Of a DNA stretch of 22,584 nt, positions 1-7,615 are shown in pieces (within the stretch, counting starts at the first letter, position 1; every line of letters begins with the position of its first letter). The translations under genes were made by a program, and so were the position numbers. The notes under the pieces are model-generated. The model did not search any database. It was not told the origin of the DNA and worked only from the letters and a program-made list of their open reading frames with translations. This stretch comes from an uncultured bacterium (lineage in GTDB: Bacteria > Verrucomicrobiota > Kiritimatiellia > RFP12 > UBA1067): the NCBI GenBank assembly GCA_902779075.1, contig CACZAK010000052.1, positions 1-22,584 of the forward strand. Direction: 5' to 3'.

Positions 1-707
1 TTGAGGAACGTGGGCGAGACGGTGTTGATGAAGTGGGCGGCGAAGATGCCGGAGGCCTGGAGGTCCACGGGGTTCACGTCGCGGCTCTCGAAGTAGTTGT
101 ACGGCGGCCGCTCGTAGAAGAGATTGCCCCAGAACTCGGCGGCGTCGATGCCGGCGTCCTCGATCTGCGCGAGGGTGAGCTTGTGGGTGTGGATGTTGTG
201 GACCGTGAAGAGGCAGGGGATGCCCATGCGGCGCGCCGCGGCGGGGATGAGGCCGGTCATCCAGTCGTTGCAGTGGATGAGGTCGGGCTGCACTTCGGGA
301 ATCACGTGGTTGATCACCTCGCGCTGGAACGCAAGCGCGAGCTTCGCGTTGCCGTTACCGCGCGAGTAGACGTGGTCGCGGTAGTAGAAGCAGCGGTCCT
401 CGGCGAGGTGGATGCGCTCGCTCGACATGCGGCTCTTGTAGAGGCGCAGTTCGTCCGCGACGAGCTTGCCCGTCTCCTCGTGGAACATCCGCCGGTAGTG
501 CGGCAGGGCCACATGGACGTCCGCCCCGAGGTCAAACAGCGCGCCGACGAGCGAGGCCGAGACATCGGCCATGCCGCCCGCCTTGGCGCTCATGCGCCCG
601 GCGAGGTTCCCCATCCCCTCGGGGAGATACGTGATCTCCGGCGTAACGATCAGGATACGCGGGTTCTTTTTGTTGACTTCGGCTTTCTTCGTGCGTGCAG
701 CGGCCAT
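1..707 (-). CDS. glgA: Glycogen/starch synthase (GT5), N-terminal part, cut by the window edge
   Basis: This reading frame runs off the left edge, so only the first 235 or so residues are present. Glycogen synthase transfers glucose from ADP- or UDP-glucose to the non-reducing end of an alpha-1,4-glucan in the cytoplasm. The N-terminal GT5 domain is visible. A beta strand ILIVTPE (about residues 18-24) is followed by the nucleotide-sugar loop SAKAGGMADV (about 40-49), the KxGG signature of the family. Then come DVHVALPHYR, IHCNDWMTGLIP and the strand LFTVHNIHTHK, all typical of GT5 enzymes. The ATG at 707 has an AGGAG ribosome binding site 8-9 nt upstream (complement of 716-722) and its own promoter. 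Compared with E. coli GlgA there is an extra loop (YLPEGMGNLAGRM) before KxGG. The identification is firm; whether the donor is ADP- or UDP-glucose cannot be told from this part. Confidence 0.93.
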   Translation of the reverse strand, partial: MAAARTKKAEVNKKNPRILIVTPEITYLPEGMGNLAGRMSAKAGGMADVSASLVGALFDLGADVHVALPHYRRMFHEETGKLVADELRLYKSRMSSERIHLAEDRCFYYRDHVYSRGNGNAKLALAFQREVINHVIPEVQPDLIHCNDWMTGLIPAAARRMGIPCLFTVHNIHTHKLTLAQIEDAGIDAAEFWGNLFYERPPYNYFESRDVNPVDLQASGIFAAHFINTVSPTFL

Positions 708-738
708 TGAACTATTCTCCTAGAAGTTTGACGCCGAT

Positions 739-747
739 ATTTTACCA
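739..747 (-). promoter_or_regulatory. Extended -10 promoter of glgA
   Basis: On the minus strand the sequence reads TGGTAAAAT, an extended -10 (TGn plus TAAAAT, with the hexamer at 739-744). The start codon at 707 leaves a leader of about 26 nt carrying AGGAG. No convincing -35 is seen 17 bp upstream (TGTGCA at best). The 12-mer TGTGGTAAAATA recurs exactly before the gene starting at 8911, which supports its being a real promoter element. Confidence 0.55.
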
Positions 748-753
748 CAATCC

Positions 754-766
754 GTGCAATTTGCAC
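754..766. promoter_or_regulatory. Perfect 13-bp palindrome next to the glgA -10 (possible operator)
   Basis: GTGCAA and TTGCAC flank a single central base, a perfect dyad with 6-bp arms. It lies 7 bp upstream of the TGG extension of the glgA -10, where a repressor or activator could contact RNA polymerase. The position suggests an operator; the regulator is unknown. Confidence 0.35.
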
Positions 767-780
767 ACTACCTAAAATGG

Positions 781-860
781 CGTTTTTTGGGGAAGCGGCG
801 CTCTCGCCGCTTCAGATCGGCGTTTCTCGGGGAAGCGGCGCTCTCGCCGCTTCAAATCAG
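781..860. repeat. Two tandem 40-bp units, each with a perfect 9-bp hairpin
   Basis: Units 781-820 and 821-860 match at 36 of 40 positions. Each holds arms GAAGCGGCG and CGCCGCTTC around a CTCT loop (792-813 and 832-853), with no mismatch in either stem. All four differences lie outside the stems. The second unit reaches into the stop codon of the glycosidase gene. Neither hairpin has a U-run downstream on the minus strand, so this is not a classical intrinsic terminator. It looks like a REP-type palindromic element that may end or stabilise the upstream transcript. Confidence 0.75.
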
Positions 861-2629
861 GAAGCGACAGGCAGCTCGGTGACGACAAGCGCCCAGTCCG
901 ACGCATCGGGCTTCGGCGGAAGTTCGAGGTTGCCGCGATCGTCGGAGACGAACGTGGCGGACTCGTCCTTCCACTCGCCCGTCCGTGTGTTGAACCAGCG
1001 CACCGTGTGGAAGCGGTCGGGCGCGAGGCCGTGGACCGTTCCCGTGAGGCGATTCGGACCATAAAAGTAGAACACGACGCGGTTGGGATTTGCGAGCGTG
1101 GCGAACACGTAGGCGATGCCCTTCGCGGGTGCTTTCGCAGTGCCTTCGCGCGGGGTGAAGCGCGCGGCGTCGCCAAAGCACGGCTTGAGGTTCCACCAGT
1201 CGAAGGACCCGAAGAACTTCTTGAGGTGCGCCATCTGCAATGCGCTCGGGAACTCCACGGACTTGCACCACGGCACCTGCTTGTCCGCCGGCGTGATCTT
1301 TTCCACGCCGTCGTTGCTCGTCGTCTTGACGTCGTACGTGCTGAGGTAGAGCCAGATGTCGATTGCGCCGTAGCCGTAGCCGAACATTCCGCTGAGGAAC
1401 GAGATGTAGCCTTGTGCGCGCGCGCCGAAATCCTTCGTCCAGAGGTAGCAGTAGCGTCCCTCGTAGTTGACCACCGGACGTGAGTCGGCCCAGTAGTCGC
1501 GCGCGGGCTCGCAGTTGGGCGACGCGGTGAGCGACGGCGACCACTGCACGCCCCACCACGTGTGGCCCGTGCGCGCGGCGACGGATGCGTCCGCGAACAC
1601 AGAGCGTCCGCCGAACCTTTTCTGTCCCGGACTCGTGCCTCGTCCGGTCACGGTCGTGTGGTGGGTGTTCTCCTGATGCGCCGTGAGCGGATGGTTATAG
1701 GCGTCGGCTCGGTGGAGACATTCTGCAACGACCAGCCACGGGTTGTTCGTGGCGCAGTAGAAATTGTGTCCCCTGCCGCGGTCGTAGTAGAAGTCGTTAT
1801 CCACCTCCTGCGCAAGCGTCCACATCACCGGGTACGCGCCGAAACGCGCCACCCAGTAGCGCGCGAGGCGGTCAATCGCGGCGGGATCGTCGGCGAACTT
1901 CTTGTTCATCGACGCGGCGAAGAAGAACTCGGCGTTCGCATGGACAAGGCCCCTGTCGGCGATGTGCTGGTAGTAGCGGTCGGCAAGTTGGAAACCGGAG
2001 ATGTCGGCAGCGTCCACCTTGCCGTCCGTGACGTCGAACTTCGCGCCGATGGGCTCGGACTGGAACACGGTGAAGCCCTGCGCCGCGCGCCGGTCGACGA
2101 TGTACTTGAAGTGTGACGTCGCACCCGTCGTGCCCGCGTGCGGACCCGGTTCGTCGATCTCCTCCGTGTAGAGCCCCCAGTGCGTGTCGCCGAGATAGAA
2201 GAACGGCGTGCCGTCTGCGTAGGTGAAATGCTTTGCGCCCTTCGCTGGCTTCACGAACCCGCGTTTGTAGATCTCGAGGTCGCCTGCGTAGGGCTTTGCC
2301 TCCAGCGTGCCGGACTTGCCGCCGAGCGCGGCGTCGCCGCGACAGGTGGTAGACCAGCTCCAGCGACCGGGTTTCGTCGGTGCGAAGCGCACGCGGAAGG
2401 TCTTGCCGCCGTCCCAGAAGCCGGGACGCGACACCTTCTCGCCGGATTCGTGCGTGAACACGGCGTCGAACGTTACGGCGTCCGCGCCCGTCGCGTTGTA
2501 GTCCGTGCCCGCCTCGAAGGCGAGTTCCGTCGCACGCCACATTTCGACGGACGCGGCACACGCGGCGTTCCCGTATGAGGAAACGGCCGCACACACGACA
2601 GCCGTCCACGTGAGCACTCTATTTTTCAT
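857..2629 (-). CDS. Secreted DUF5060/DUF4038 (apiosidase-like) glycoside hydrolase
   Basis: This 590-residue protein starts with a Sec signal peptide (about 1-26, ending ACAA). A DUF5060-like beta-sandwich follows at about 28-115, with the family pattern VTFDAVFTH...GFWDGG...RFAPTKPGRWSWST. Next is a DUF4038-type (beta/alpha)8 barrel at about 128-475, starting with FFYLGDTHWGLY. A small C-terminal beta domain (about 495-590) fills the place of the putative collagen-binding domain of the family. Likely catalytic glutamates, by analogy with clan A barrels, are E275 (WTLAQEVDN) and E390 (VVNYEGRY). Relatives act on plant polysaccharide side chains, for example apiosidases; the substrate here cannot be read from sequence. 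It starts 10 bp after rlmB and could be the last gene of the operon. A weak AAAGAG ribosome binding site precedes the ATG. Confidence 0.8.
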   Translation of the reverse strand: MKNRVLTWTAVVCAAVSSYGNAACAASVEMWRATELAFEAGTDYNATGADAVTFDAVFTHESGEKVSRPGFWDGGKTFRVRFAPTKPGRWSWSTTCRGDAALGGKSGTLEAKPYAGDLEIYKRGFVKPAKGAKHFTYADGTPFFYLGDTHWGLYTEEIDEPGPHAGTTGATSHFKYIVDRRAAQGFTVFQSEPIGAKFDVTDGKVDAADISGFQLADRYYQHIADRGLVHANAEFFFAASMNKKFADDPAAIDRLARYWVARFGAYPVMWTLAQEVDNDFYYDRGRGHNFYCATNNPWLVVAECLHRADAYNHPLTAHQENTHHTTVTGRGTSPGQKRFGGRSVFADASVAARTGHTWWGVQWSPSLTASPNCEPARDYWADSRPVVNYEGRYCYLWTKDFGARAQGYISFLSGMFGYGYGAIDIWLYLSTYDVKTTSNDGVEKITPADKQVPWCKSVEFPSALQMAHLKKFFGSFDWWNLKPCFGDAARFTPREGTAKAPAKGIAYVFATLANPNRVVFYFYGPNRLTGTVHGLAPDRFHTVRWFNTRTGEWKDESATFVSDDRGNLELPPKPDASDWALVVTELPVAS

Positions 2630-2639
2630 TATAAACTCT

Positions 2640-3428
2640 TTATTTTTTCCGCTGACGGATCATCTCGTACAGACACACGGCGGCGGCGACGCCGGCGTTG
2701 AGGGATTCGATACGTCCGAGCATGGGGAGGACGGCGATGAAGTCGCACGTGTCGCGTACGAGACGCGAGATGCCGGCGCCTTCCGCGCCCACGACGAGTC
2801 CGGCGCGTCCGGTGAAGTCGATCTCGGTGTAGGGTTTCGCGTCGTCGCCCCAGTCGAGGCCCGTCATCCACATCCCGGCCTTCTTGAGCGCCTCCATCGC
2901 GCGCACGAGGTTCACGACGCGCGCGACCTTCAAGTACTCGCTCGCGCCGGCTGACGCGCGGACGGCCGCAGGCGTCACGCCCGCGCCTCGGTCTTCGGGA
3001 ATGATCACGCCCGTCACGCCGGCCGCGCACGCGCTGCGCAACACGGAACCGATGTTCTGCGGGTCTTCTAGGTGGTCGAGGACAACGACGGTGGCGTTTT
3101 CATCTTCCTCCACGTCGCGCAGAATCTCGTCGAAGCCGACGTAGGGGTAGCCGGTCGTCTTGATGGCAACGCCCTGGTGGTGACCGCCGTGCGTGATCTG
3201 GTCGAGGCGGCGGCGGTCTTCGGTGCGCACCACGAGACCCATCTGGCGGGCGACTTGGCGTATCCAGGCGATTTCATCTGCCTCGCCCTTCTCGGCGGGC
3301 GGCAGGATCACCTCGCTCAGCGTGCGACGCTCGGCCTGGAGCACCTCCACGACGGGGTTGCGTCCGTAGATCCACTCGCCGCCCGTGCAGAGTTCGCGCG
3401 GCCCCCGATGCTGGTCGTTGCGTCTCAC
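2640..3428 (-). CDS. rlmB: TrmH/SpoU-family RNA 2'-O-methyltransferase, RlmB-like
   Basis: This 262-residue protein has the three signature blocks of SPOUT 2'-O-ribose methyltransferases. They are LDHLEDPQNIGSVLRSA (117-133, with N125 and R131), VVGAEGAG (212-219) and LPMLGRIESLNAGVAAA (234-250). The N-terminal part (about 18-95) has the pattern YGRNPVVEVL of the TrmH substrate-binding domain, so the architecture is that of RlmB, which methylates the 23S rRNA G2251 ribose. Other TrmH members are possible, so the exact target is inference. The start is GTG at 3428, because its GTGA overlaps the accA stop by 4 bp, a sign of translational coupling. No strong ribosome binding site is visible. Confidence 0.85.
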   Translation of the reverse strand: MRRNDQHRGPRELCTGGEWIYGRNPVVEVLQAERRTLSEVILPPAEKGEADEIAWIRQVARQMGLVVRTEDRRRLDQITHGGHHQGVAIKTTGYPYVGFDEILRDVEEDENATVVVLDHLEDPQNIGSVLRSACAAGVTGVIIPEDRGAGVTPAAVRASAGASEYLKVARVVNLVRAMEALKKAGMWMTGLDWGDDAKPYTEIDFTGRAGLVVGAEGAGISRLVRDTCDFIAVLPMLGRIESLNAGVAAAVCLYEMIRQRKK

Positions 3429-4237
3429 TTGTAGAAGTTCCCCATTGCGCGGAACTTCGCGTAGCGGGCGTCTATGAGTTGGTCGACTGGAATCTTCTCG
3501 AGTTCCTTAAGCGCGGCGAGCACGGCCTTCTTGACTGCAAGCGCGGCGGCCTTGTGGTTCTTCTGGGCGCCGCCCTCAGGCTCCGGCACTATCGCGTCGA
3601 TTGCGCCGAGGCGCAGGAGGTCGGGCGCGGTGATCTTGAGCGCCTCCGCCGCCTCCGGCGCTTTTGCGCCGTCGCGCCAGAGAATGCCCGCGCAACCTTC
3701 GGGGGAGATCACGCTGTAGACAGCGTTCTCCATCATGAGGATACGGTCGCCCACTGCAATCGCGAGCGCACCGCCGGAGCCGCCCTCGCCCGTCACGACC
3801 ACCACGATGGGCGTCTTGAGAAGCGAGAAAAACTCGAGGGACTTCGCAATCGCCTCGGCCTGTCCACGCGCCTCGGCGGTGTCGCCCGGATACGCACCAG
3901 GGGTGTCCACGAACGTTACGACCGGCAGATGGAACTTCTCGGCGAGTTTCGCGAGGCGCATCGCCTTGCGGTAGCCGTCCGGCTGGGCCATGCCGAAGTT
4001 CGCCTCCACGTTCTCCTCCACGGTGACGCCCTTGTGGTGGCCGAGCACGAGGCACTTCGTCCCCCCGATCGTGGCGAACCCGGCGATGAGGCCGCGGTCG
4101 TCGTTCACGAGACGGTCGCCGTGCAGCTCCTCAAAGTCGCTCGCGATGTACCTAAGGAAGTCCATCAGGTGCGGACGCTTCGCGTCGCGCGCCAGCTTCA
4201 CCTTGTCCATAGCCGTCATCTTCTTTTTCACTGCCAT
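3425..4237 (-). CDS. accA: Acetyl-CoA carboxylase carboxyltransferase, alpha subunit
   Basis: This cytosolic subunit works with AccD to move the carboxyl group from carboxybiotin to acetyl-CoA, giving malonyl-CoA for fatty acid synthesis. The 270 residues show the crotonase-fold blocks DTPGAYPG (111-118), TGEGGSGGALA (149-159) and SPEGCAGILWRD (178-189). The C-terminal helix is also typical. It is shorter than the 319 residues of E. coli AccA, mostly at the N-terminus, where part of the extended helical region is missing; the core is complete. The ATG at 4237 is preceded by a clear AAGGAG site. It lies 32 bp after the phosphatase gene and overlaps rlmB. The beta subunit is two genes upstream; accB and accC are not in the window. 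Confidence 0.95.
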   Translation of the reverse strand: MAVKKKMTAMDKVKLARDAKRPHLMDFLRYIASDFEELHGDRLVNDDRGLIAGFATIGGTKCLVLGHHKGVTVEENVEANFGMAQPDGYRKAMRLAKLAEKFHLPVVTFVDTPGAYPGDTAEARGQAEAIAKSLEFFSLLKTPIVVVVTGEGGSGGALAIAVGDRILMMENAVYSVISPEGCAGILWRDGAKAPEAAEALKITAPDLLRLGAIDAIVPEPEGGAQKNHKAAALAVKKAVLAALKELEKIPVDQLIDARYAKFRAMGNFYK

Positions 4238-4269
4238 TTGCTTCTCCTTGTTTTTAAGTTGTTTCGGTT

Positions 4270-5892
4270 TTAAGCTGTTTTTGTTTCACCGCCGACGAGG
4301 ACGGCGAGGGCCGTGATGTCATCTGACTGCTCTTCCCCGGCCTCAAATCTGTCAAGTTCCTCTGCAAGTCTGCTGACCATGTCGGCCGGACTATCCTTCG
4401 CGTGCGCGGACGCGAACGCCAGCAACCGCCCGTCCCCGTACTGCACGTGGTCCTTCCGTTCTGCTTCCGTGACGCCGTCCGTGTAGACGAGAAACCGCGT
4501 ACCCGGCGCGAACTCCGCCGTCTCCCGCGCGTAGTGATACCCGTCCAACACGCCCGCGGCGACGTTGCACTTCGCCGACAGGAACTCGGACGAGCCGTCT
4601 GGCCTGGTAATGACGATCGGCGGGTGCCCTGCATTGCAGTACTCCAGCTTGCCGGTGGCGAGCTCCAGCCTGCCAACGAACAGCGTCACGAACATGCTCG
4701 TTTCGTTGTCCTTGCACAGAAGCGCGTTGATACGTCCAACGGTCTCGTCGGGCGGCAATCCCAAGTCTGCCGACAGACGAAAACCCGCGCTGGCCAGGAA
4801 CGCGAAGAGCGCGGCGGGAATGCCCTTTCCGGAGGCGTCGCCGATCGCGAAATGGAGGAAACCGTCCCTCACCTTGAAGTCGTAGAAATCACCGCCCACC
4901 TCCCGCGCCGGACGCAGGACCGCGCCGAGGCAGGGCGGGATGCTGCGGTTGAGCACGCTCGACTGGATCGTGCGGGCGATGCCCAGTTCGTTACTGAGGC
5001 GTTCGTTGGCCGCGGTCACGCGTTGGAGTCGCGTGGAGAAGAACCACGACACAAAGAATATGAGCCCGAGGCCCACGACCGAGAACAGAACGATCCGGCT
5101 GACGAGGGTGCGTGCCCCCTGCAGGATGTTGGACAGAGGACAGATCAGCTCCATCGTCCACCCGTTGCTGGCCCGCCCGAGTATCTTCACCGTGTCGGTC
5201 AGCGCCGCAGCGTCCTCAGGTGCGGCAACGAGCGACTCTCCCTTCTGCGAGAGCAGGACGGCGTAGGAGTCGGGGTACGGCTTGATCGCGGCCACCTGGT
5301 GCGTCAGATCGTCGAGCGAGACATCGGCTGTCAGCACGGCGTAGACCTTTCCGTCCTTGCCGACAAGCGGCAGGGAATAGGTACACATCATCACCTCCGC
5401 CCCGCCCTTGTCGAAGTAGGGCTCGCACCAGGACGGAGACTTCGCCTCCTTAGCGATGCGGTACCAGTCCATGCCGTGGTACTTGAAGTCCTCACCTCCC
5501 TGCTGGATGCGCTTGATGCTTCCGTTCGCGTCCCTGTACGAGAAGGCCGAGTAGTAGTAGCCCTTCGAGGGGAAGTAATTCGGCTCGAACGCGATCGTGC
5601 TGCCCACGACGAAGGGGTTGTTCTGGACGAGCTCGCCCGTGATCTTGAACATGTATTCGGGGTTGTCGAGGTGCTCCTCGACGATCCAAGTCGAGTTCTT
5701 CACCGCGCTCTCGACGGACGCCATGAGTCCGTCGATGCGCCCGACCGTCGCCTTCACCACGTTCTCCACCGTGCTACGGGCCTCGTTCTCCATCATCCGC
5801 GACGTGCTGAGTGCAACAAAGGACGCAATGGCGACGAAGAACAGCGCCGTGACGACGACGACTGGGATGTTGGCTCGCTTGACGGATTGCAT
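4270..5892 (-). CDS. Membrane-bound Cache-sensor SpoIIE/RsbU-type PP2C phosphatase
   Basis: This 540-residue protein has a membrane helix at about 8-30, an extracytoplasmic Cache-type sensor at about 35-255 and a second helix at about 264-286. A short linker of the HAMP/signalling-helix kind leads into a SpoIIE-class PP2C domain (about 325-535). Metal-binding motifs are intact: VGGDFYD (332-338), GDASGKG (351-357), NAGHPP (420-425), YTDGVTEA (470-477) and QSDDIT (522-527). Such proteins dephosphorylate anti-sigma-factor antagonists (STAS proteins) in partner-switching pathways when an outside ligand is sensed; the partner is not in this window. It lies 12 bp after accD and 32 bp before accA. 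No Shine-Dalgarno sequence precedes the ATG at 5892; the stretch there reads CTCCTCTTCC instead, so translation may depend on coupling to accD. Confidence 0.88.
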   Translation of the reverse strand: MQSVKRANIPVVVVTALFFVAIASFVALSTSRMMENEARSTVENVVKATVGRIDGLMASVESAVKNSTWIVEEHLDNPEYMFKITGELVQNNPFVVGSTIAFEPNYFPSKGYYYSAFSYRDANGSIKRIQQGGEDFKYHGMDWYRIAKEAKSPSWCEPYFDKGGAEVMMCTYSLPLVGKDGKVYAVLTADVSLDDLTHQVAAIKPYPDSYAVLLSQKGESLVAAPEDAAALTDTVKILGRASNGWTMELICPLSNILQGARTLVSRIVLFSVVGLGLIFFVSWFFSTRLQRVTAANERLSNELGIARTIQSSVLNRSIPPCLGAVLRPAREVGGDFYDFKVRDGFLHFAIGDASGKGIPAALFAFLASAGFRLSADLGLPPDETVGRINALLCKDNETSMFVTLFVGRLELATGKLEYCNAGHPPIVITRPDGSSEFLSAKCNVAAGVLDGYHYARETAEFAPGTRFLVYTDGVTEAERKDHVQYGDGRLLAFASAHAKDSPADMVSRLAEELDRFEAGEEQSDDITALAVLVGGETKTA

Positions 5893-5904
5893 CGGAAGAG
5901 GAGA

Positions 5905-6741
5905 TTAGGCGGCGAAGCCGAAGTAGCCGAGCATTTTCACGATGAACGCCTTGAGGTCCTTGCGCTCGACGATCTTGTCTATGAACCCGTGCGCGAGCAG
6001 GTACTCGGCGCTCTGGAAGTCCGGTGGGAGCTTCTGGTGGATCGTGTTCTCGATCACGCGGCGTCCGGCGAATCCGATAAGTGCCTTCGGCTCGGTGATG
6101 TTGATGTCGCCCAGCATCGCGTACGAGGCTGAGACGCCGCCCGTGGTGGGATCTGTCAGCACGCTGATGTAGGGAAGGCCCGCCTCCTTGAGGCGGCCGA
6201 CTGCGGCGGAGGTCTTGGCCATCTGCATGAGCGAGAGGATCCCCTCGTGCATGCGCGCGCCGCCGGAGGCGCTGCAGAGGATGAGCGGACGCCGTTCCGC
6301 GATCGCCTGCTCGCACGCGCGGGCGATGCGCTCGCCCGTGCCGGTGCCGAGCGACCCGCCCATGAACGCGAAGTCCATCACGCCGAGCATAACGGGGATG
6401 CCACCCATCTTGGCGGTACCGACGACTACGCTCTCCTTCTCGCCGCTCTTTGCAATCGTCGCGTCGATCTTCGTCTTGTACGCGCCCGTGGCGTCGTGAA
6501 AGTCGAGGTGGTCGGAATAGCTCACCTCGCGGAACACCTCCGTGAACGATCCTTCGTCCGCAAGCTGCGCGATACGCGCACGCGCGCCGAGGCGCCCGTG
6601 GTAGTTGCACACGGGGCAGATGGCATTGTTCGCCTTCCACTCGTCCTTCGCAATGTAGCTCTTGCAGCGCGGACACACCTGCCACAGCGCCTTTGTCGGC
6701 GGGATATTCGCCGCCGTTTCCGATTTCTTGAACCAGGCCAT
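5905..6741 (-). CDS. accD: Acetyl-CoA carboxylase carboxyltransferase, beta subunit
   Basis: The 278-residue partner of AccA. It begins MAWFKKSE, followed by the zinc ribbon CPRC-X15-CPVC (Cys 23, 26, 42 and 45). The carboxyltransferase core has MDFAFMGGSLGT (122-133), SASGGARMHEG (157-167) and DPTTGGVSASYAMLGD (197-212). I chose the ATG at 6741 because MAWFxK is the usual AccD start. The open frame does extend to 6873, but that extension overlaps the plsC-like gene and has no family similarity. A purine-rich stretch (AAAGGAAAAGG) lies upstream. Length and motifs are those of a complete, active subunit. It is separated from accA by the phosphatase gene, which is not a usual arrangement. Confidence 0.95.
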   Translation of the reverse strand: MAWFKKSETAANIPPTKALWQVCPRCKSYIAKDEWKANNAICPVCNYHGRLGARARIAQLADEGSFTEVFREVSYSDHLDFHDATGAYKTKIDATIAKSGEKESVVVGTAKMGGIPVMLGVMDFAFMGGSLGTGTGERIARACEQAIAERRPLILCSASGGARMHEGILSLMQMAKTSAAVGRLKEAGLPYISVLTDPTTGGVSASYAMLGDINITEPKALIGFAGRRVIENTIHQKLPPDFQSAEYLLAHGFIDKIVERKDLKAFIVKMLGYFGFAA

Positions 6742-6770
6742 TTCTTCTACCTTTTCCTTTCTGTAAAGTT

Positions 6771-7601
6771 CTAACCTTCCGTCGGCATGCCCCACTCGTC
6801 GAGGCGCGACTTTATCCAGTCGAACGACGCCTGCTGCGTTTCCTTCGACTTGCCGGTGAGGACTGGCCCGCACGAAATGCGGATCGTCTTCGAGGGGTCA
6901 ACCGTGCCAAAGTCCTTGAACCAGCCCTTCGCGCCGGGGCGCGTAGGTTCGATGTCCGTCTTCACGGCGATCGGCACCACTGGCACTCCGGCCTTCTCCG
7001 CGAGCTTCGTGCCGATGGAGCTCCATCCCTTGCGGGCAAACACGGGCTGTCGGGTACCCTGTGCGTATATGTGGATAGAGATGCCCTTCGCGATGCGCTC
7101 GCATCCCACATTGAAAATGGTCATCAGGTCTTCCCGCGGCGAAGTGCGCCCGATGGGAATCAACCCCATGTGCGCGGCGGCGCGCGTGAGGAACGGCAGG
7201 TGCGAAAGCGACTGCTTCACCACCGTGCCGATCGGACCGTAGGTGAGCAGCACGAACGGCAGCATCACCGTCTCCAACGTGCTCATGTGGTTCGCGAGAT
7301 ACACGACGGGGCCGTCGTAGTTTTTGCGGTTTTCCCATCCGTCCATGAGCACGTCCGTACCGTATTTCTCGGCCTTCTGGAGGGAGGCGAAACAGTAGTG
7401 CGCCCACTTGTCCGTATCAAGCCGCCTGAGCGCCTCGCTTACGGCGCACTTTGGAAAGACACTGAACACGCTCCATGTGAAACCAAGCGTGGTCATCCAG
7501 CCTTTTTTACGCGGAACCGGGGCCTTTCGATCGGGCGCGGTGCGGTACCCGCCCGTCCGAAGCAGCTCCTCGCGAAACATCTCCAATGTAGTACGCTTCA
7601 T
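6771..7601 (-). CDS. PlsC-like 1-acyl-sn-glycerol-3-phosphate acyltransferase
   Basis: The 276 residues match the lysophospholipid acyltransferase fold (LPLAT). The catalytic box is NHMSTLE (104-110), where most PlsC enzymes have NHxxxxD. A GLIPIGR block follows (146-152), then YAQGTRQP (179-186) where EGTR is usual, then VPVVPIAV (206-213). The enzyme would transfer an acyl chain to lysophosphatidate at the inner membrane. A hydrophobic stretch (about 36-50) may anchor it. The D-to-E and E-to-Q changes keep His105 but alter the acid of the His-Asp pair and the phosphate-binding motif. Acceptor preference may therefore differ, for example an ornithine-lipid or lipid A-type acceptor. It sits 29 bp before accD and 14 bp after the secreted repeat protein, consistent with a lipid-synthesis operon. 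The ribosome binding site is weak (GGTAG). Confidence 0.8.
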   Translation of the reverse strand: MKRTTLEMFREELLRTGGYRTAPDRKAPVPRKKGWMTTLGFTWSVFSVFPKCAVSEALRRLDTDKWAHYCFASLQKAEKYGTDVLMDGWENRKNYDGPVVYLANHMSTLETVMLPFVLLTYGPIGTVVKQSLSHLPFLTRAAAHMGLIPIGRTSPREDLMTIFNVGCERIAKGISIHIYAQGTRQPVFARKGWSSIGTKLAEKAGVPVVPIAVKTDIEPTRPGAKGWFKDFGTVDPSKTIRISCGPVLTGKSKETQQASFDWIKSRLDEWGMPTEG

Positions 7602-7615
7602 TACGTCTACCGAAA

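Noticed and set aside
792..853. Classical intrinsic terminator for the glycosidase gene
   Set aside because: Stems are strong, but no T-run follows either hairpin on the transcribed strand.
4402..6132. Plus-strand open frame of 576 codons across the phosphatase and accD genes
   Set aside because: It is antisense to two clear genes, its product is rich in Arg and His without any family motif, and it has no promoter or ribosome binding site. GC-rich codon use on the other strand keeps it open.
6742..6873. 44-residue N-terminal extension of AccD
   Set aside because: It overlaps the plsC-like gene and lacks similarity to AccD, while MAWFKKSE at 6741 is the normal start.
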